NCBI GenBank assembly: GCA_964515755.1
Contig: CAZEVK010000045.1
Coordinates: 1 to 8,272 of the forward strand
Direction of reading: 5' to 3'
Origin: JAGVLN01 sp964515755
GTDB lineage: Bacteria > Pseudomonadota > Alphaproteobacteria > Rickettsiales > JABSSG01
Length of the DNA stretch: 8,272 bases
Position numbers and translations under genes: made by a program. The notes under the pieces are model-generated. The model searched no databases. It had not been told where the DNA came from and saw only the letters and a list, made by a program, of their open reading frames with translations. Below, piece after piece: positions 1 through 7,543 of this stretch (its first letter is position 1; the number at the start of each line of letters is the position of its first letter).

Positions 1-233
1 TTAATTTTGTGATTATTCCACATACAGGTTGTAGCAGCAGAAGTAATAGTAATACCTCTTTCTTGCTCCTGAACCATCCAGTCCATAGTAGCAGCACCTT
101 CGTGAACTTCACCTATTTTATGAGACTTACCTGTATAATATAATATACGCTCTGTAGTTGTGGTTTTACCCGCATCAATATGAGCGCAAATACCTATATT
201 TCTTACTCCTGAAATAGTAATTTCCCGTGCCAT
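1..233 (-). CDS. fusA: Elongation factor G, N-terminal fragment (runs off left edge)
   Basis: This is the first 77 codons of the GTPase that drives ribosomal translocation and, with RRF, ribosome recycling. The translation begins MAREITISGVRNIGICAHID, and the P-loop (G1) AHIDAGKTT lies at residues 17-25. The switch I region with EQERGITIT follows at about 56-64 and carries the conserved Thr of G2. The window ends before the G3 DTPGH motif, so about 90% of the protein is missing. The start at 231-233 fits the family N-terminus; a modest purine-rich GCGAG lies 8 nt upstream. It sits 48 nt downstream of rpsG on the same strand, the classical str operon order, and is presumably cotranscribed from the rpsL promoter. 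Nothing in the visible part looks abnormal. Confidence 0.96.
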   Translation of the reverse strand, partial: MAREITISGVRNIGICAHIDAGKTTTTERILYYTGKSHKIGEVHEGAATMDWMVQEQERGITITSAATTCMWNNHKI

Positions 234-281
234 CTTATTTTCTCGCTTGTCTGTAATTTAAAAATGTAAATTAATTAAGGC

Positions 282-755
282 TTATGTCCATCTAAAATGA
301 GAGAAAGCTTTATTAGCCTCTGCCATTTTACGTTTTTCTTCACGAATCTTCACAGAACTACCGCGATTGTTAAACGCATCTAACAACTCCGCAGCTAGTT
401 TTTCTTCCATTGAAGGTTCAGGTCTTTTTCTTGAAGAAGAAGCAATCCATCTAAATGCAAGAGACAAAGATCTCACATCTCGTACTTCTACAGGCACTTG
501 GTATGTCGCACCACCAATTCTTCTAGATCTAACTTCTACAGTTGGCTTAATATTGTGCAAAGCTTGCATAAAAGCTTCAACTGCTTCCATTTTTGTTTTT
601 TTTGCTAATACTTCCAATGCATTATAAACTATCTTTTCAGCAACAGATTTCTTACCTTGCATCATTATAGTATGCACTAACTTTGAGATTAGAATGCTAC
701 CATATACTGGATCTGGCAATACCACTCTTTTTGCTACGGAACCTCTTCGTGACAT
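282..755 (-). CDS. rpsG: 30S ribosomal protein S7
   Basis: Small-subunit primary assembly protein that binds the 3' major domain of 16S rRNA and contributes to the E-site/mRNA exit region. The 157 residues match the usual bacterial length of about 156. Family hallmarks are visible: MSRRG at the N-terminus, an LPDPVYGS segment, QGKKSVAEKIVY near residue 34, the RRIGGATYQVPVEVR beta-hairpin region near 78-92, NNRG near 129, and the MAEANKAFSHFRW C-terminus. Its start is 17 nt after the rpsL stop; a weak AGG (762-764) sits 6 nt before the ATG, consistent with translation within a polycistronic mRNA. In E. coli S7 represses translation of its own operon; whether that holds here cannot be seen. 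The C-terminus resembles alphaproteobacterial S7. Confidence 0.98.
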   Translation of the reverse strand: MSRRGSVAKRVVLPDPVYGSILISKLVHTIMMQGKKSVAEKIVYNALEVLAKKTKMEAVEAFMQALHNIKPTVEVRSRRIGGATYQVPVEVRDVRSLSLAFRWIASSSRKRPEPSMEEKLAAELLDAFNNRGSSVKIREEKRKMAEANKAFSHFRWT

Positions 756-772
756 ATAAAACCTATTTAAAA

Positions 773-1144
773 TTATTTAGGACGCTTCGCGCCGTATTTT
801 GACCTTGCTTGTTTACGATCTTTAACTCCTTGAGTATCAAGCGCGCCGCGAATAATATGATAACGCACACCTGGTAAGTCTTTTACCCTTCCGCCTCTGA
901 TGAGAATCACTGAGTGCTCTTGAAGATTATGACCTTCACCGGGGATATAGCTAATCACCTCATGTCCATTAGTCAATCTTATCCTAGCAACTTTTCTCAA
1001 AGCTGAGTTAGGTTTTTTTGGTGTGGTTGTATAAACTCTTGTACACACTCCACGTTTCTGTGGACATTCTTGCAAAGCAGGAACTTTGTTCCTGCGAATT
1101 TGCGGTTTTCTTGGCTTTCTAACCAGCTGGTTAAATGTTGGCAT
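773..1144 (-). CDS. rpsL: 30S ribosomal protein S12
   Basis: Decoding-centre protein of the small subunit, 123 residues, the standard length. The N-terminus MPTFNQLVRKPR, the TTTPKKPNSALRK loop (39-51) and the GGRVKDLPGVRYH loop (84-96) are canonical. The two lysines whose replacement classically gives streptomycin resistance, Lys43 and Lys88, are both wild type, so this gene predicts no S12-based resistance. Asp89, the residue methylthiolated by RimO in many bacteria, is present. This is the first gene of the str operon: it has its own promoter (1212-1240) and a clear GGGAG Shine-Dalgarno 10 nt before the ATG, and is followed by rpsG after 17 nt. Confidence 0.98.
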   Translation of the reverse strand: MPTFNQLVRKPRKPQIRRNKVPALQECPQKRGVCTRVYTTTPKKPNSALRKVARIRLTNGHEVISYIPGEGHNLQEHSVILIRGGRVKDLPGVRYHIIRGALDTQGVKDRKQARSKYGAKRPK

Positions 1145-1154
1145 TTAAAGATCA

Positions 1155-1159
1155 CTCCC
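1155..1159 (-). promoter_or_regulatory. Shine-Dalgarno of rpsL
   Basis: The minus strand reads GGGAG here, 10 nt ahead of the rpsL ATG at 1142-1144. It is the strongest ribosome binding site in the str operon segment and supports the chosen rpsL start. Confidence 0.75.
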
Positions 1160-1211
1160 AATAAATTTTCTGCTTATGCTTACACTTTGATATAAGTAAA
1201 AGAGTTTTCGG

Positions 1212-1240
1212 ATATTAGATTTCTATTGTCGTTTCGTCAA
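1212..1240 (-). promoter_or_regulatory. Sigma70-type promoter of the str operon
   Basis: On the minus strand a -35 box TTGACG (1235-1240) and a -10 box TAATAT (1212-1217) are separated by exactly 17 nt. The inferred start is near 1205, giving a leader of about 60 nt before rpsL. Directly upstream of the -35 box (about 1243-1260) the minus strand has two A-tracts split by TTAG, which resembles an UP element, as expected for a strong ribosomal protein promoter. Box sequences are seen directly; activity is inferred. Confidence 0.75.
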
Positions 1241-1263
1241 GTGTTTTTTCTAATTTTTTACTC

Positions 1264-1293
1264 TTGCCAAAGCAATATAAAGACACCTATACT
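1264..1293 (+). promoter_or_regulatory. Sigma70-type promoter of the PAP2 gene
   Basis: TTGCCA (1264-1269) and TATACT (1288-1293) are separated by 18 nt, with a predicted start near 1300 and a very short leader of about 20 nt before the ATG at 1320. It is divergent from the str operon promoter; the two -35 boxes are 23 nt apart and share the T/A-rich tract between them. Confidence 0.65.
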
Positions 1294-1319
1294 GAAAATT
1301 AAATTATTAGATTAAATAT

Positions 1320-1979
1320 ATGCTTTTTAAAAACATCTTTTATGATTGGTTTGGTCTAAGCAAAACGCTTCAACAATACCTACATAAGCTTACCGAAAAT
1401 GAAACATCTAATCAAATCATGTTAATTAGCAGCAATTATATAGGAAACTATAAATTATTTCCTGTTCACCTCGCTTTAATCGCTATCATGCTAAGTTTAG
1501 TTGTACATAATTTAAATAAACAACTATCACGATCTTCATTGATCAAATATCACAGCGATATAATCAGATCAGTTTATGTATTATCCACCTCCCTAATCAT
1601 AGGTGTAATATTAACAGAAATAAGTAAACGTTTTTTTGCTTTGCCTAGACCATTTTGCGCTGACCATCTGTTAAGCCAAATTGCTCTTTCAGAAAATTGC
1701 TTTCGAGCATTTCCAAGCGGACATAGCGCTTATATAACAATTATGGTGGGAAGTTTTTGGCCCTTGTTAGACAAGCCTTTTAAAATAATAGCAGTAATAA
1801 TGACGTTGTTAGTTTACACATCAAGAATTTCATTAGATTATCACTATCCAGCAGATGTACTATATTCCGCTCTGATTTCTCTAGGAATACTTTTATTCGT
1901 CAATAAACATGTTGATAAAATAAGCAACAAATTCAGCAGCATAAATTATCACACTATTAGATTACTTACTAAGATCTAA
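1320..1979 (+). CDS. PAP2-family membrane lipid phosphatase
   Basis: Integral membrane phosphatase of the PAP2 superfamily, 219 residues. All three signature motifs are intact: KX6RP with Lys103, Arg110 and Pro111; PSGH at 132-135; and SRX5HX3D with Ser168, Arg169, His175 and Asp179. In this family the His of the third motif is the nucleophile and the PSGH His the acid. Hydrophobic segments near 48-66, 83-100, 136-150, 153-167 and 178-194 fit a polytopic protein with its active site at the periplasmic face. Two cysteines (113 and 127) lie in the loop between motifs 1 and 2 and could pair. Likely substrates are undecaprenyl pyrophosphate, phosphatidylglycerol phosphate or lipid A phosphate; the sequence alone does not separate PgpB-, BacA-replacement- and LpxE-like roles. 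No convincing Shine-Dalgarno precedes the ATG. It is transcribed alone, divergent from the str operon. Confidence 0.9.
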   Translation: MLFKNIFYDWFGLSKTLQQYLHKLTENETSNQIMLISSNYIGNYKLFPVHLALIAIMLSLVVHNLNKQLSRSSLIKYHSDIIRSVYVLSTSLIIGVILTEISKRFFALPRPFCADHLLSQIALSENCFRAFPSGHSAYITIMVGSFWPLLDKPFKIIAVIMTLLVYTSRISLDYHYPADVLYSALISLGILLFVNKHVDKISNKFSSINYHTIRLLTKI

Positions 1980-1981
1980 AA

Positions 1982-2015
1982 AATAACTCGGCTGAATTGC
2001 TTCAGCCGGGTTATT
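1982..2015. terminator. Bidirectional rho-independent terminator between convergent genes
   Basis: A 15-bp stem (1982-1996 with 2001-2015) with one G-U wobble closes a 4-nt loop (TTGC). Read on the minus strand it is followed by a T-run (GTTATTTTTTAG) that overlaps the stop codon of the PAP2 gene, so it is a good terminator for the giant minus-strand gene ending at 2106. On the plus strand the tail is weaker (TTATTATC), but the hairpin begins only 2 nt after the PAP2 stop and probably serves it too. Confidence 0.85.
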
Positions 2016-2105
2016 ATCGAATATTTTCCATAAACTTTATTTGCATACTTAAATATACTGCTTTTATAACCTCAATTACAGCTTTTTCAGCATACAACCT
2101 TAGCT

Positions 2106-5100
2106 TTATGCCGGGCATGTAAAGTCGAAATGTGCTTCACATTCTCCAAACACCTTAACGATATCATCGTTAGGATTTGATACATATTGTTCAGCAAAAC
2201 ATTCAACAACTTTATTTGTTATAGACTCAGGATGCGCTTTCTGCATATTGGTATTAGAGGTAGAAGCATCCCTTATTTTTTTACTAAGTTTAACAATATT
2301 ATCAACACCGTTGTTTTCTAATTTCAAATCGCTACCACCTGATTTAAATGCGCTATAAAATATATCTTCATCACTTTTTCCTTTATTATGATAATAATCA
2401 TAATTCAATTCCAAAGTTTTATATTTAAAAAGATTACGAACATTAATCGCGGCCTTTCCGACCATAGATGTCGCATAATAGTGTATTGACTCCAGCTCAG
2501 AACGCAATCCTGATACTTCACGCGCTATGTCTTCGGTAATTTCACCATTTTGACAACGTATTTCTCTAATAGACTTACTATAAACATCCTTATACAAGTT
2601 TGTGATATGTTCATTATAACTTTGTCTTACATCATAATTTTGGTTTACATCAGTATCACTTGTATCTTTAATCTTCTTAAAGATCTTAGTAGCACTATAG
2701 TCATACTTTTTAAGTATAGGGTATTTACTATCATCTGAAATCGTATAATACCAGTCATTATTACCATATTCAGCTATACCACCACCAATAGCGCCCATAA
2801 TACCGAATACAGTAGCACCTACAACCGCACTTGGTAAAAGAAGCCCACCTATAGCACCTAAAGCAAAACCTCCGAAAATTCCACCTACAGTATTATAACC
2901 ATTAGAATAAGCATCGTATGATATTGTCGCAGGAGCAATTATCTCAGCACTTACAATACCTGTTGTATAATAAGCTGTTTTAGCTACTCCTAATGCAGCT
3001 CCTCCAACGAGTACACCACTAACTCCAACCATATGACCTTTTGCAGTATCCTTAGCCCATTCAACCGCACCCCACCCTTTACCTGTAAGATAAGAGAGTC
3101 CTTCACCTACTTTACCTAAACTATAAGAAATTGCTCCTATTGTCTTTTTAGATGCATCACTCGCTATAATATTACCTACTGTTACATCATTTGAATCAAG
3201 AGTACATAAGATTTGAATACCAGTCATAACCTTAACCGGGATTGATGAACTAGTCGCCGCATTCATTACTTGAGCAACTACTTCCAGGCCAGCCTGTCCA
3301 TAACTTATTACCTTATTTCCAGGATCTACATATCCATTACTCTCTAATGCCTTAAGCCCAATACTGCTACCATATACTACAGCGTTTACAGCAACAACAG
3401 CAGGATTTGAGGATAGGTAGTATGTAATAGCTGTGCTTAATATACCACTTGCAATATCTTTCACACTCCAATGCACGTTATTTAAATATTGCGTAGAAGA
3501 TTCTACAAATTTAAATGGTAATGCACTATAATGAATTTGAGGTACAACACCTATTAATGTGTCATAATTCCCTGTTAGCGCAGATACGCCAACCCCTGCT
3601 ACAACTTTTATCCCATCAACTACGTGTGGTACAGCACTATAAATTTTATCGTTATATGTGTAAGAAGTTGATAAATGATATCCAGCTTTTTTAGAAAGAT
3701 ATAACAAATCAGGCACTATATCAGCAAACTTAGAAACTGCTTTAGTAAATCCAGCGTATTTTACTAATTTAGCTTCACCAAGCTTTACTTTTACTTCAGC
3801 AGCAGTTTGCTTATGTTGTGCTTTCTGAATTAAAAGTTGTTTTCTAGCCTCTACATCGTTTTTATAATGAGGGTTTTTCCCCACCCCTTCCTGAACCTTA
3901 TTTGGCATTGGAGGAATTACAACTCCCTCTCTTGATTGAACAGCATTGCCATAATCAATTTTTAACTGTGCTAAATCCTTTCCTGTAGATGCAAGTGCAG
4001 TAACTTTATCGTTTTTATATTTAAAGAGCGCGTTTAGATTATATTGGCCTAATTCTCTATTTACCACACCAATATCTTCTACAGGACCAACTGTCTTGCC
4101 ACCAAACGGAAGAGCTGTAACTACATTTTTAATGCTGTTATATTGATCAGGATAACTCTCAGATGCTAACTCAAGACCAGTACCTAATGCACCGCCTACG
4201 TTAAGACCAATATATGCACCTACTTTTGCTCCAAATGGACCACCATATACACCACCAATCACAGCACCAGCTGTACTAAGCACACCTGCACCAATACCAG
4301 CTCCTTTAAGTGCATCATATTGATATGCAACATCTGCTATAATGAATGGCAATGCAGCTTTTAATAAGTATGGTGAAGCAACATTAACTCCAGCAATTTT
4401 AGCATGTACTGATTTACCTAAAACTTTTGTTACCCCTGCGCCTATTAACGCCAATCCACCTATATCACCAGCAGGATGAGTCTGTACTAGATTTGTAGGA
4501 TAACTTTCAGATGCTAACTCAAGGCCAGTACCTAATGCACCACCTACGTTAAGACCGATATATGCTCCAGGTAAACCACCTAGTAAACCACCTAAAGTAC
4601 CACCACCAACTGCACCAATACCAGCTCCTTTAAGCGCATCATATTGATATGCAACATCTGCTATAATGAATGGCAATGCAGCTTTTAATAAGTATGGTGA
4701 AGCAACATTAACTCCAGCAATTTTAGCATGTACTGATTTACCTAAAACTTTTGTTACCCCTGCGCCTATTAACGCCAATCCACCTACATCACCAGCAGGA
4801 TGAGTCTGTACTAGATTTGTAATGTAATTATATTGATCAGGATAACTTTCAGATGCTAACTCAAGGCCAGTACCTAATATAACACCTGCATTAAGACCTA
4901 CATAACCTACTATATATCCGCCTATTTCTGGGCCAATTAAACCGCCACCCCAAAATGCTCCACCAATCCCAGCACCAACTGTACCAAGTACGCCAGCACC
5001 AATAATCGCTCCTATTGTAGCGTTAAACTGATTCGCAACATCTAAAAGAACAAATGGCACTGCAAACGCAACAGCGTTTGAAGTAGTGACTCCATAGTTA

Positions 5101-6354
5101 GTGAATTTTTTACTTAAAGTTTTTGTTATTCCCGCTGTAGTAAGAGATAAAAGCGCTACATCACCAAATGGATGATTTACTGCAAGCTCCAATGCTTTAT
5201 TTGCACCATAAGAAATTACCTCTGCATTATTAGAAGTTTGACCAGATGTAGTATTTCCAATTGTATGATCTTTTACAAATCCTATTAAACCAATTTCACT
5301 AGCAGTTTTTACTATATGGATACTAGCTAAAGCTTTACCAATTTTATATGGATTATAATACGCTCCAGCTATTTGAGGAACAAGCGTAAGAACAGCTTGA
5401 GTACCAGTTACTAATCCATTAGATTCGATATATTGATTTTCTATCGCCGCATTTAAAAGCATATTGGCACCAGAAAACCCTAAACTCATTACAGCATATG
5501 GTACGCCTCCAACTAAGCCTGCTACTACTGTACCAACAACAATTTCTACTCCATCAACAATTAATGAATTAAGCTGATAGCTTGACCCAATAGATTTAAT
5601 CCCATTTTCTACAGCATGAGTTTGCAATGCAGAGCTTAAGACCGCTCCTGCTTTTGCAGCATTATTTCCGCTAACATAAGCAATTCCAAGTCCAGATACA
5701 AATTTTAAAGCATCATGCGAGTTTCGTGCGATTTGAGAATTCTCATATCCAAAAACGTAAGCTACGTCTTCAACCGTATCTGCAATTTGAGATGCCAACA
5801 CACTTTTTTCCAAGTAACCTGGAGCTTTTTTAGCAAAATCTGCAGCTTTTTGATCTTTTAAGACAAGAGCATTTGCATCAGCTAAATTCTTTCTTGCATC
5901 TGCTGTATTTTTCTCTGCTGCCCCTCGACGTTCTAAAGCGCTATCATGAGCTGCCTTCTTTTTTATAGGACTTGGCAAATTTTGTCTCTTCAAGTTAGTT
6001 TCGATTAGTTGTACAGCATCAACTGCTGCAATAAGACCAGGAATATTCACAACTTGAGGAACAAAAGGAGCTTCAAGTTTAGCCTTAGTCGACTTAGCAA
6101 ATGTCTCAACAGCAGCATATTGCGTATGCTGAATAATATCACTTGTTTCGATAGATGTTATAACTTTAGAAACCTCATTATTATCAACAACTTGCTCCTC
6201 TGTAGAACTATCAGAAGTGTCCTTAGGACCAGACCCTGATGTAGATGTATTAGAGCTACCTGTTTCTGAATCAGTAGAAGGAATACCCATTTTTTCTCGA
6301 ATAGCAGTTACGATATCATCCTTTCCTTCTTCTTCAGCAATTGCTAAAAGATTT
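2106..6354 (-). CDS. Giant Gly/Ala-rich multi-repeat membrane-active protein, C-terminal segment (continues through assembly gap from the ankyrin ORF)
   Basis: I do not recognise the family. Numbered from the Met at 6290 (1394 residues), it has a Ser/Thr/Asp-rich, probably disordered stretch (1-40). An Ala/Lys/Asp-rich helix, likely coiled coil (112-155), follows, then a hydrophobic module A (about 165-330). Next come three Gly-zipper repeats, each opening with HPxGD (373-496, 497-604, 605-726). A second helix and second copy of module A follow (about 814-1030), then a degenerate fourth repeat (1086-1176) and a polar, charged tail (1180-1394). There is no N-terminal signal peptide. Many GxxxG-type runs suggest membrane insertion. 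The frame stays open upstream of 6290 to the gap at 6354 and encodes the same 18 residues (NLLAIAEEEGKDDIVTAI) as the end of the ankyrin ORF; no Shine-Dalgarno precedes Met 6290. It is therefore read as the continuation of that ORF. An effector or surface role is possible but unproven. Confidence 0.8.
2763..3035 (-). repeat. Degenerate fourth copy (R4) of the hydrophobic/Gly-zipper repeat
   Basis: Residues about 1086-1176 follow the order of the R1-R3 repeats. A small-residue helix comes first (GVLVGGAALGVAKTAYY against GLALIGAGVTKVLGK). Then comes a hydrophobic strand ending in a Tyr-Asp pair (APATISYDAY against ADVAYQYDAL), a Gly-zipper run (GGIFGGFALGAIGGLLLP), and an acidic end (GGGIAEYGNNDWYY against GTGLELASESYPDQYN). 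Identity is low but the order and spacing of features agree. Found by eye only. Confidence 0.5.
3201..3833 (-). repeat. Module A' (second copy of helical/hydrophobic module)
   Basis: Residues about 820-1030 parallel residues 120-330. Matching landmarks are the Ala/Lys helix (TAAEVKVKLGEAKLV against TADARKNLADANALV), the segment DGIKVVAGVGVSALTGN against DALKFVSGLGIAYVSGN, the ESNG motif, and YGQAGLEVVAQVMNA against GTQAVLTLVPQIAGA. The module precedes R4 as module A precedes R1, so the whole coil-A-R block looks duplicated. Confidence 0.55.
4287..4497 (-). repeat. Near-identical 211-bp direct repeat, copy 1
   Basis: It matches 4611-4821 with only two differences: t4311 against c4635, silent, and t4463 against c4787, giving Ile against Val. 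The offset is 324 nt, exactly 108 codons, so the reading frame is kept. It covers the end of R2, the first part of R3 and its hydrophobic segment. Confidence 0.92.
4611..4821 (-). repeat. Near-identical 211-bp direct repeat, copy 2
   Basis: Partner of 4287-4497, 209 of 211 bases identical. Flanking parts of the same units, such as the Gly-zipper coding stretches, are clearly more divergent, so the identity is local and recent. Confidence 0.92.
5301..5933 (-). repeat. Module A (first copy of helical/hydrophobic module)
   Basis: Residues about 120-330 of the body protein: a charged Ala-rich helix, then alternating hydrophobic helices with small residues. It is the counterpart of 3201-3833. Identity is low at the DNA level and the match rests on the order of several short protein motifs. 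Confidence 0.55.
6300..6354 (-). repeat. 55-bp contig-end repeat, left of gap
   Basis: It is identical to 6455-6509. It forms the end of one contig, is in frame with the 1394-residue body, and encodes NLLAIAEEEGKDDIVTAI followed by REKM. Confidence 0.97.
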
Positions 6355-6454
6355 NNNNNNNNNNNNNNNNNNNNNNNNNNNNNNNNNNNNNNNNNNNNNN
6401 NNNNNNNNNNNNNNNNNNNNNNNNNNNNNNNNNNNNNNNNNNNNNNNNNNNNNN
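6355..6454. other. Assembly gap of 100 N
   Basis: Exactly 100 N, the usual placeholder for an unknown gap length. It interrupts one open reading frame. Because the gap plus one repeat copy (155 nt) is not a multiple of three, automatic gene calling across it breaks the frame and yields two false gene ends. Confidence 0.99.
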
Positions 6455-6509
6455 AATAGCAGTTACGATATCATCCTTTCCTTCTTCTTCAGCAATTGCT
6501 AAAAGATTT
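6455..6509 (-). repeat. 55-bp contig-end repeat, right of gap
   Basis: It is identical to 6300-6354, forms the beginning of the second contig, and encodes NLLAIAEEEGKDDIVTAI as the last residues of the ankyrin ORF, in the same frame as the left copy. Confidence 0.97.
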
Positions 6510-7465
6510 AAACTATCTACGCCATCTGCGCCATCTATTTTTAATGCTAATAAATCTTTAAGTGTACCTGCATCTTCAGCTTTATGGATTATCTTTGTGA
6601 ATAATTCTTCGTCTGTTAATACCAAGCTCTTTAAACCACTAGCATCATAATTGCCTTTAACAACCAATGTTTCCAATAATCCTGCATCACTAACTACCTT
6701 CTCATATATTGCACTCACTATTTCTTTTACATCTCGGGTATTAGCAACATCAAATACTGTATTCCCTATATCATTCTTACATGTAAACATTGCTTTTAGT
6801 ATTGCAACGTCATTCAATGACATTAACGCTTGCACTGACTCAACAATATCTGTCTCTATCGCAATATATAACGGTATAGTTGAGGTACTGTCTGTTGCTG
6901 ATAAAATAACTTCTTGCAAACCTTCTACTCCTGCGCTCTCTTCCAAAATCTTTGCTATAACTTCACTCTTCTCCTCTAAAGCTGCAAAATGAAGAGCTGT
7001 TGACTCTTTGTCTTTTGGTTTTAGCAATGATTTTAATGCATTTCTATCTATTGCTAATTGTATAACTTCTTCGAATATTCCTGAATTTAAATCAGATAAT
7101 ACTAGGTTACGTAATGGTGAAATACCGTAATCATTATTTACAACTAATACATCCTCTAATATTGGTAAATAGCTTGCACTAAATAATTTCTCAAAAATAA
7201 CCTTAATTATTTCTTTCGCATCGCTGTTCAAGGCTTGATTAAGCGCTGTATCTCCATTTACGCCTTTATCTGTCAATAAGGCTTTTAATAAACCACCGCT
7301 CTCTGCTGCATCTAAAATTACTTTAACAGAATCTATATCACCAGCTTCAACCGCTAAATGTAGCAAATTAGCGTCATTACCTGCTTGACGACCTAATAAC
7401 TTCGCTTCCAATGCACCATCAGCTATAGCTTGATTTAGTTCATTTGATAATTTAGTACTTTCCAT
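6455..7465 (-). CDS. Ankyrin-like repeat N-terminal segment of the giant protein
   Basis: This segment encodes 337 residues from the preferred ATG at 7465 up to the gap. An upstream in-frame ATG at 7477 lacks a Shine-Dalgarno and itself overlaps the GGAG that serves 7465. Numbered from 7477, eight degenerate ankyrin-like units begin near 36, 75, 118, 158, 198, 238, 279 and 319, a regular period of about 40 residues instead of 33. The clearest unit is STALHFAALEEKSEVIAKILEE at 159-180; others show NLLHLAVEAGDIDSVKVIL and SLNLLAIAEEEGKDDIVTAI. Units 1-4 align with units 5-8, a higher-order duplication of about 161 residues. Ankyrin repeats mediate protein-protein binding. There is no signal peptide. 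The frame continues without a stop into the gap and matches the frame of the body on the other side, so this is the head of one gene of at least 1734 codons. The ankyrin call is moderate because conservation is weak. Confidence 0.8.
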
Positions 7466-7471
7466 AACTTT

Positions 7472-7475
7472 CTCC
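7472..7475 (-). promoter_or_regulatory. Shine-Dalgarno deciding the start at 7465
   Basis: GGAG lies 6 nt before the ATG at 7463-7465 (fifth codon of the longest reading). The upstream ATG at 7475-7477 has only AT-rich sequence ahead of it, so 7465 is the better start. Confidence 0.7.
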
Positions 7476-7543
7476 ATTAAATTATTATTAAAACAATATT
7501 ATTAATATATACCTACGTTATTATTGTAAATTGCTAACTTATA

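Larger units (their letters stand above)
4113..5174 (-). repeat. Tandem array of three hydrophobic/Gly-zipper repeats (R1-R3)
   Basis: R1 is encoded at 4803-5174 (124 residues), R2 at 4479-4802 (108) and R3 at 4113-4478 (122). Each opens with HPxGD, runs through a GAGVTK-like helix, a hydrophobic segment ending in DVA-Y/N-Q, and a Gly-rich zipper, and closes with LGTGLELASESYP. R1 is the most divergent in its first half. R2 lacks the DQYN spacer found after SYP in R1 and R3 and has a shorter Gly-zipper. After R3 the sequence ALPFGG at residues 726-731 looks like the start of another, decayed unit. Confidence 0.85.

Noticed and set aside
367..627. Plus-strand ORF of 86 codons
   Set aside because: Lies wholly inside rpsG on the opposite strand; a shadow frame.
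2550..2738. Plus-strand ORF of 62 codons
   Set aside because: Antisense to the giant gene, hydrophobic low-complexity translation, no ribosome binding site or homology I recognise.
4113..5174. CRISPR array or insertion sequence as the explanation of the DNA repeats
   Set aside because: The repeats are long, in frame and coding, with a period of about 108-124 codons, no spacers, no terminal inverted repeats and no transposase.
6009..6239. Plus-strand ORF of 76 codons
   Set aside because: Antisense shadow of the giant gene's N-terminal linker region.
6288..6290. ATG at 6290 as the start of a separate 1394-residue gene
   Set aside because: There is no Shine-Dalgarno, and the frame is open upstream and encodes the same residues as the end of the ankyrin ORF.
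6217..6459. Plus-strand ORF running into the assembly gap
   Set aside because: Antisense to the giant gene and mostly undefined bases.
6651..6992. Plus-strand ORF of 113 codons
   Set aside because: Antisense shadow of the ankyrin region; no supporting signals.
6344..7477. Ankyrin ORF read through the N-run to a stop at 6344
   Set aside because: The stop arises only because 100 N plus one repeat copy is not a multiple of three; the reading beyond the gap is out of frame with the real coding sequence.
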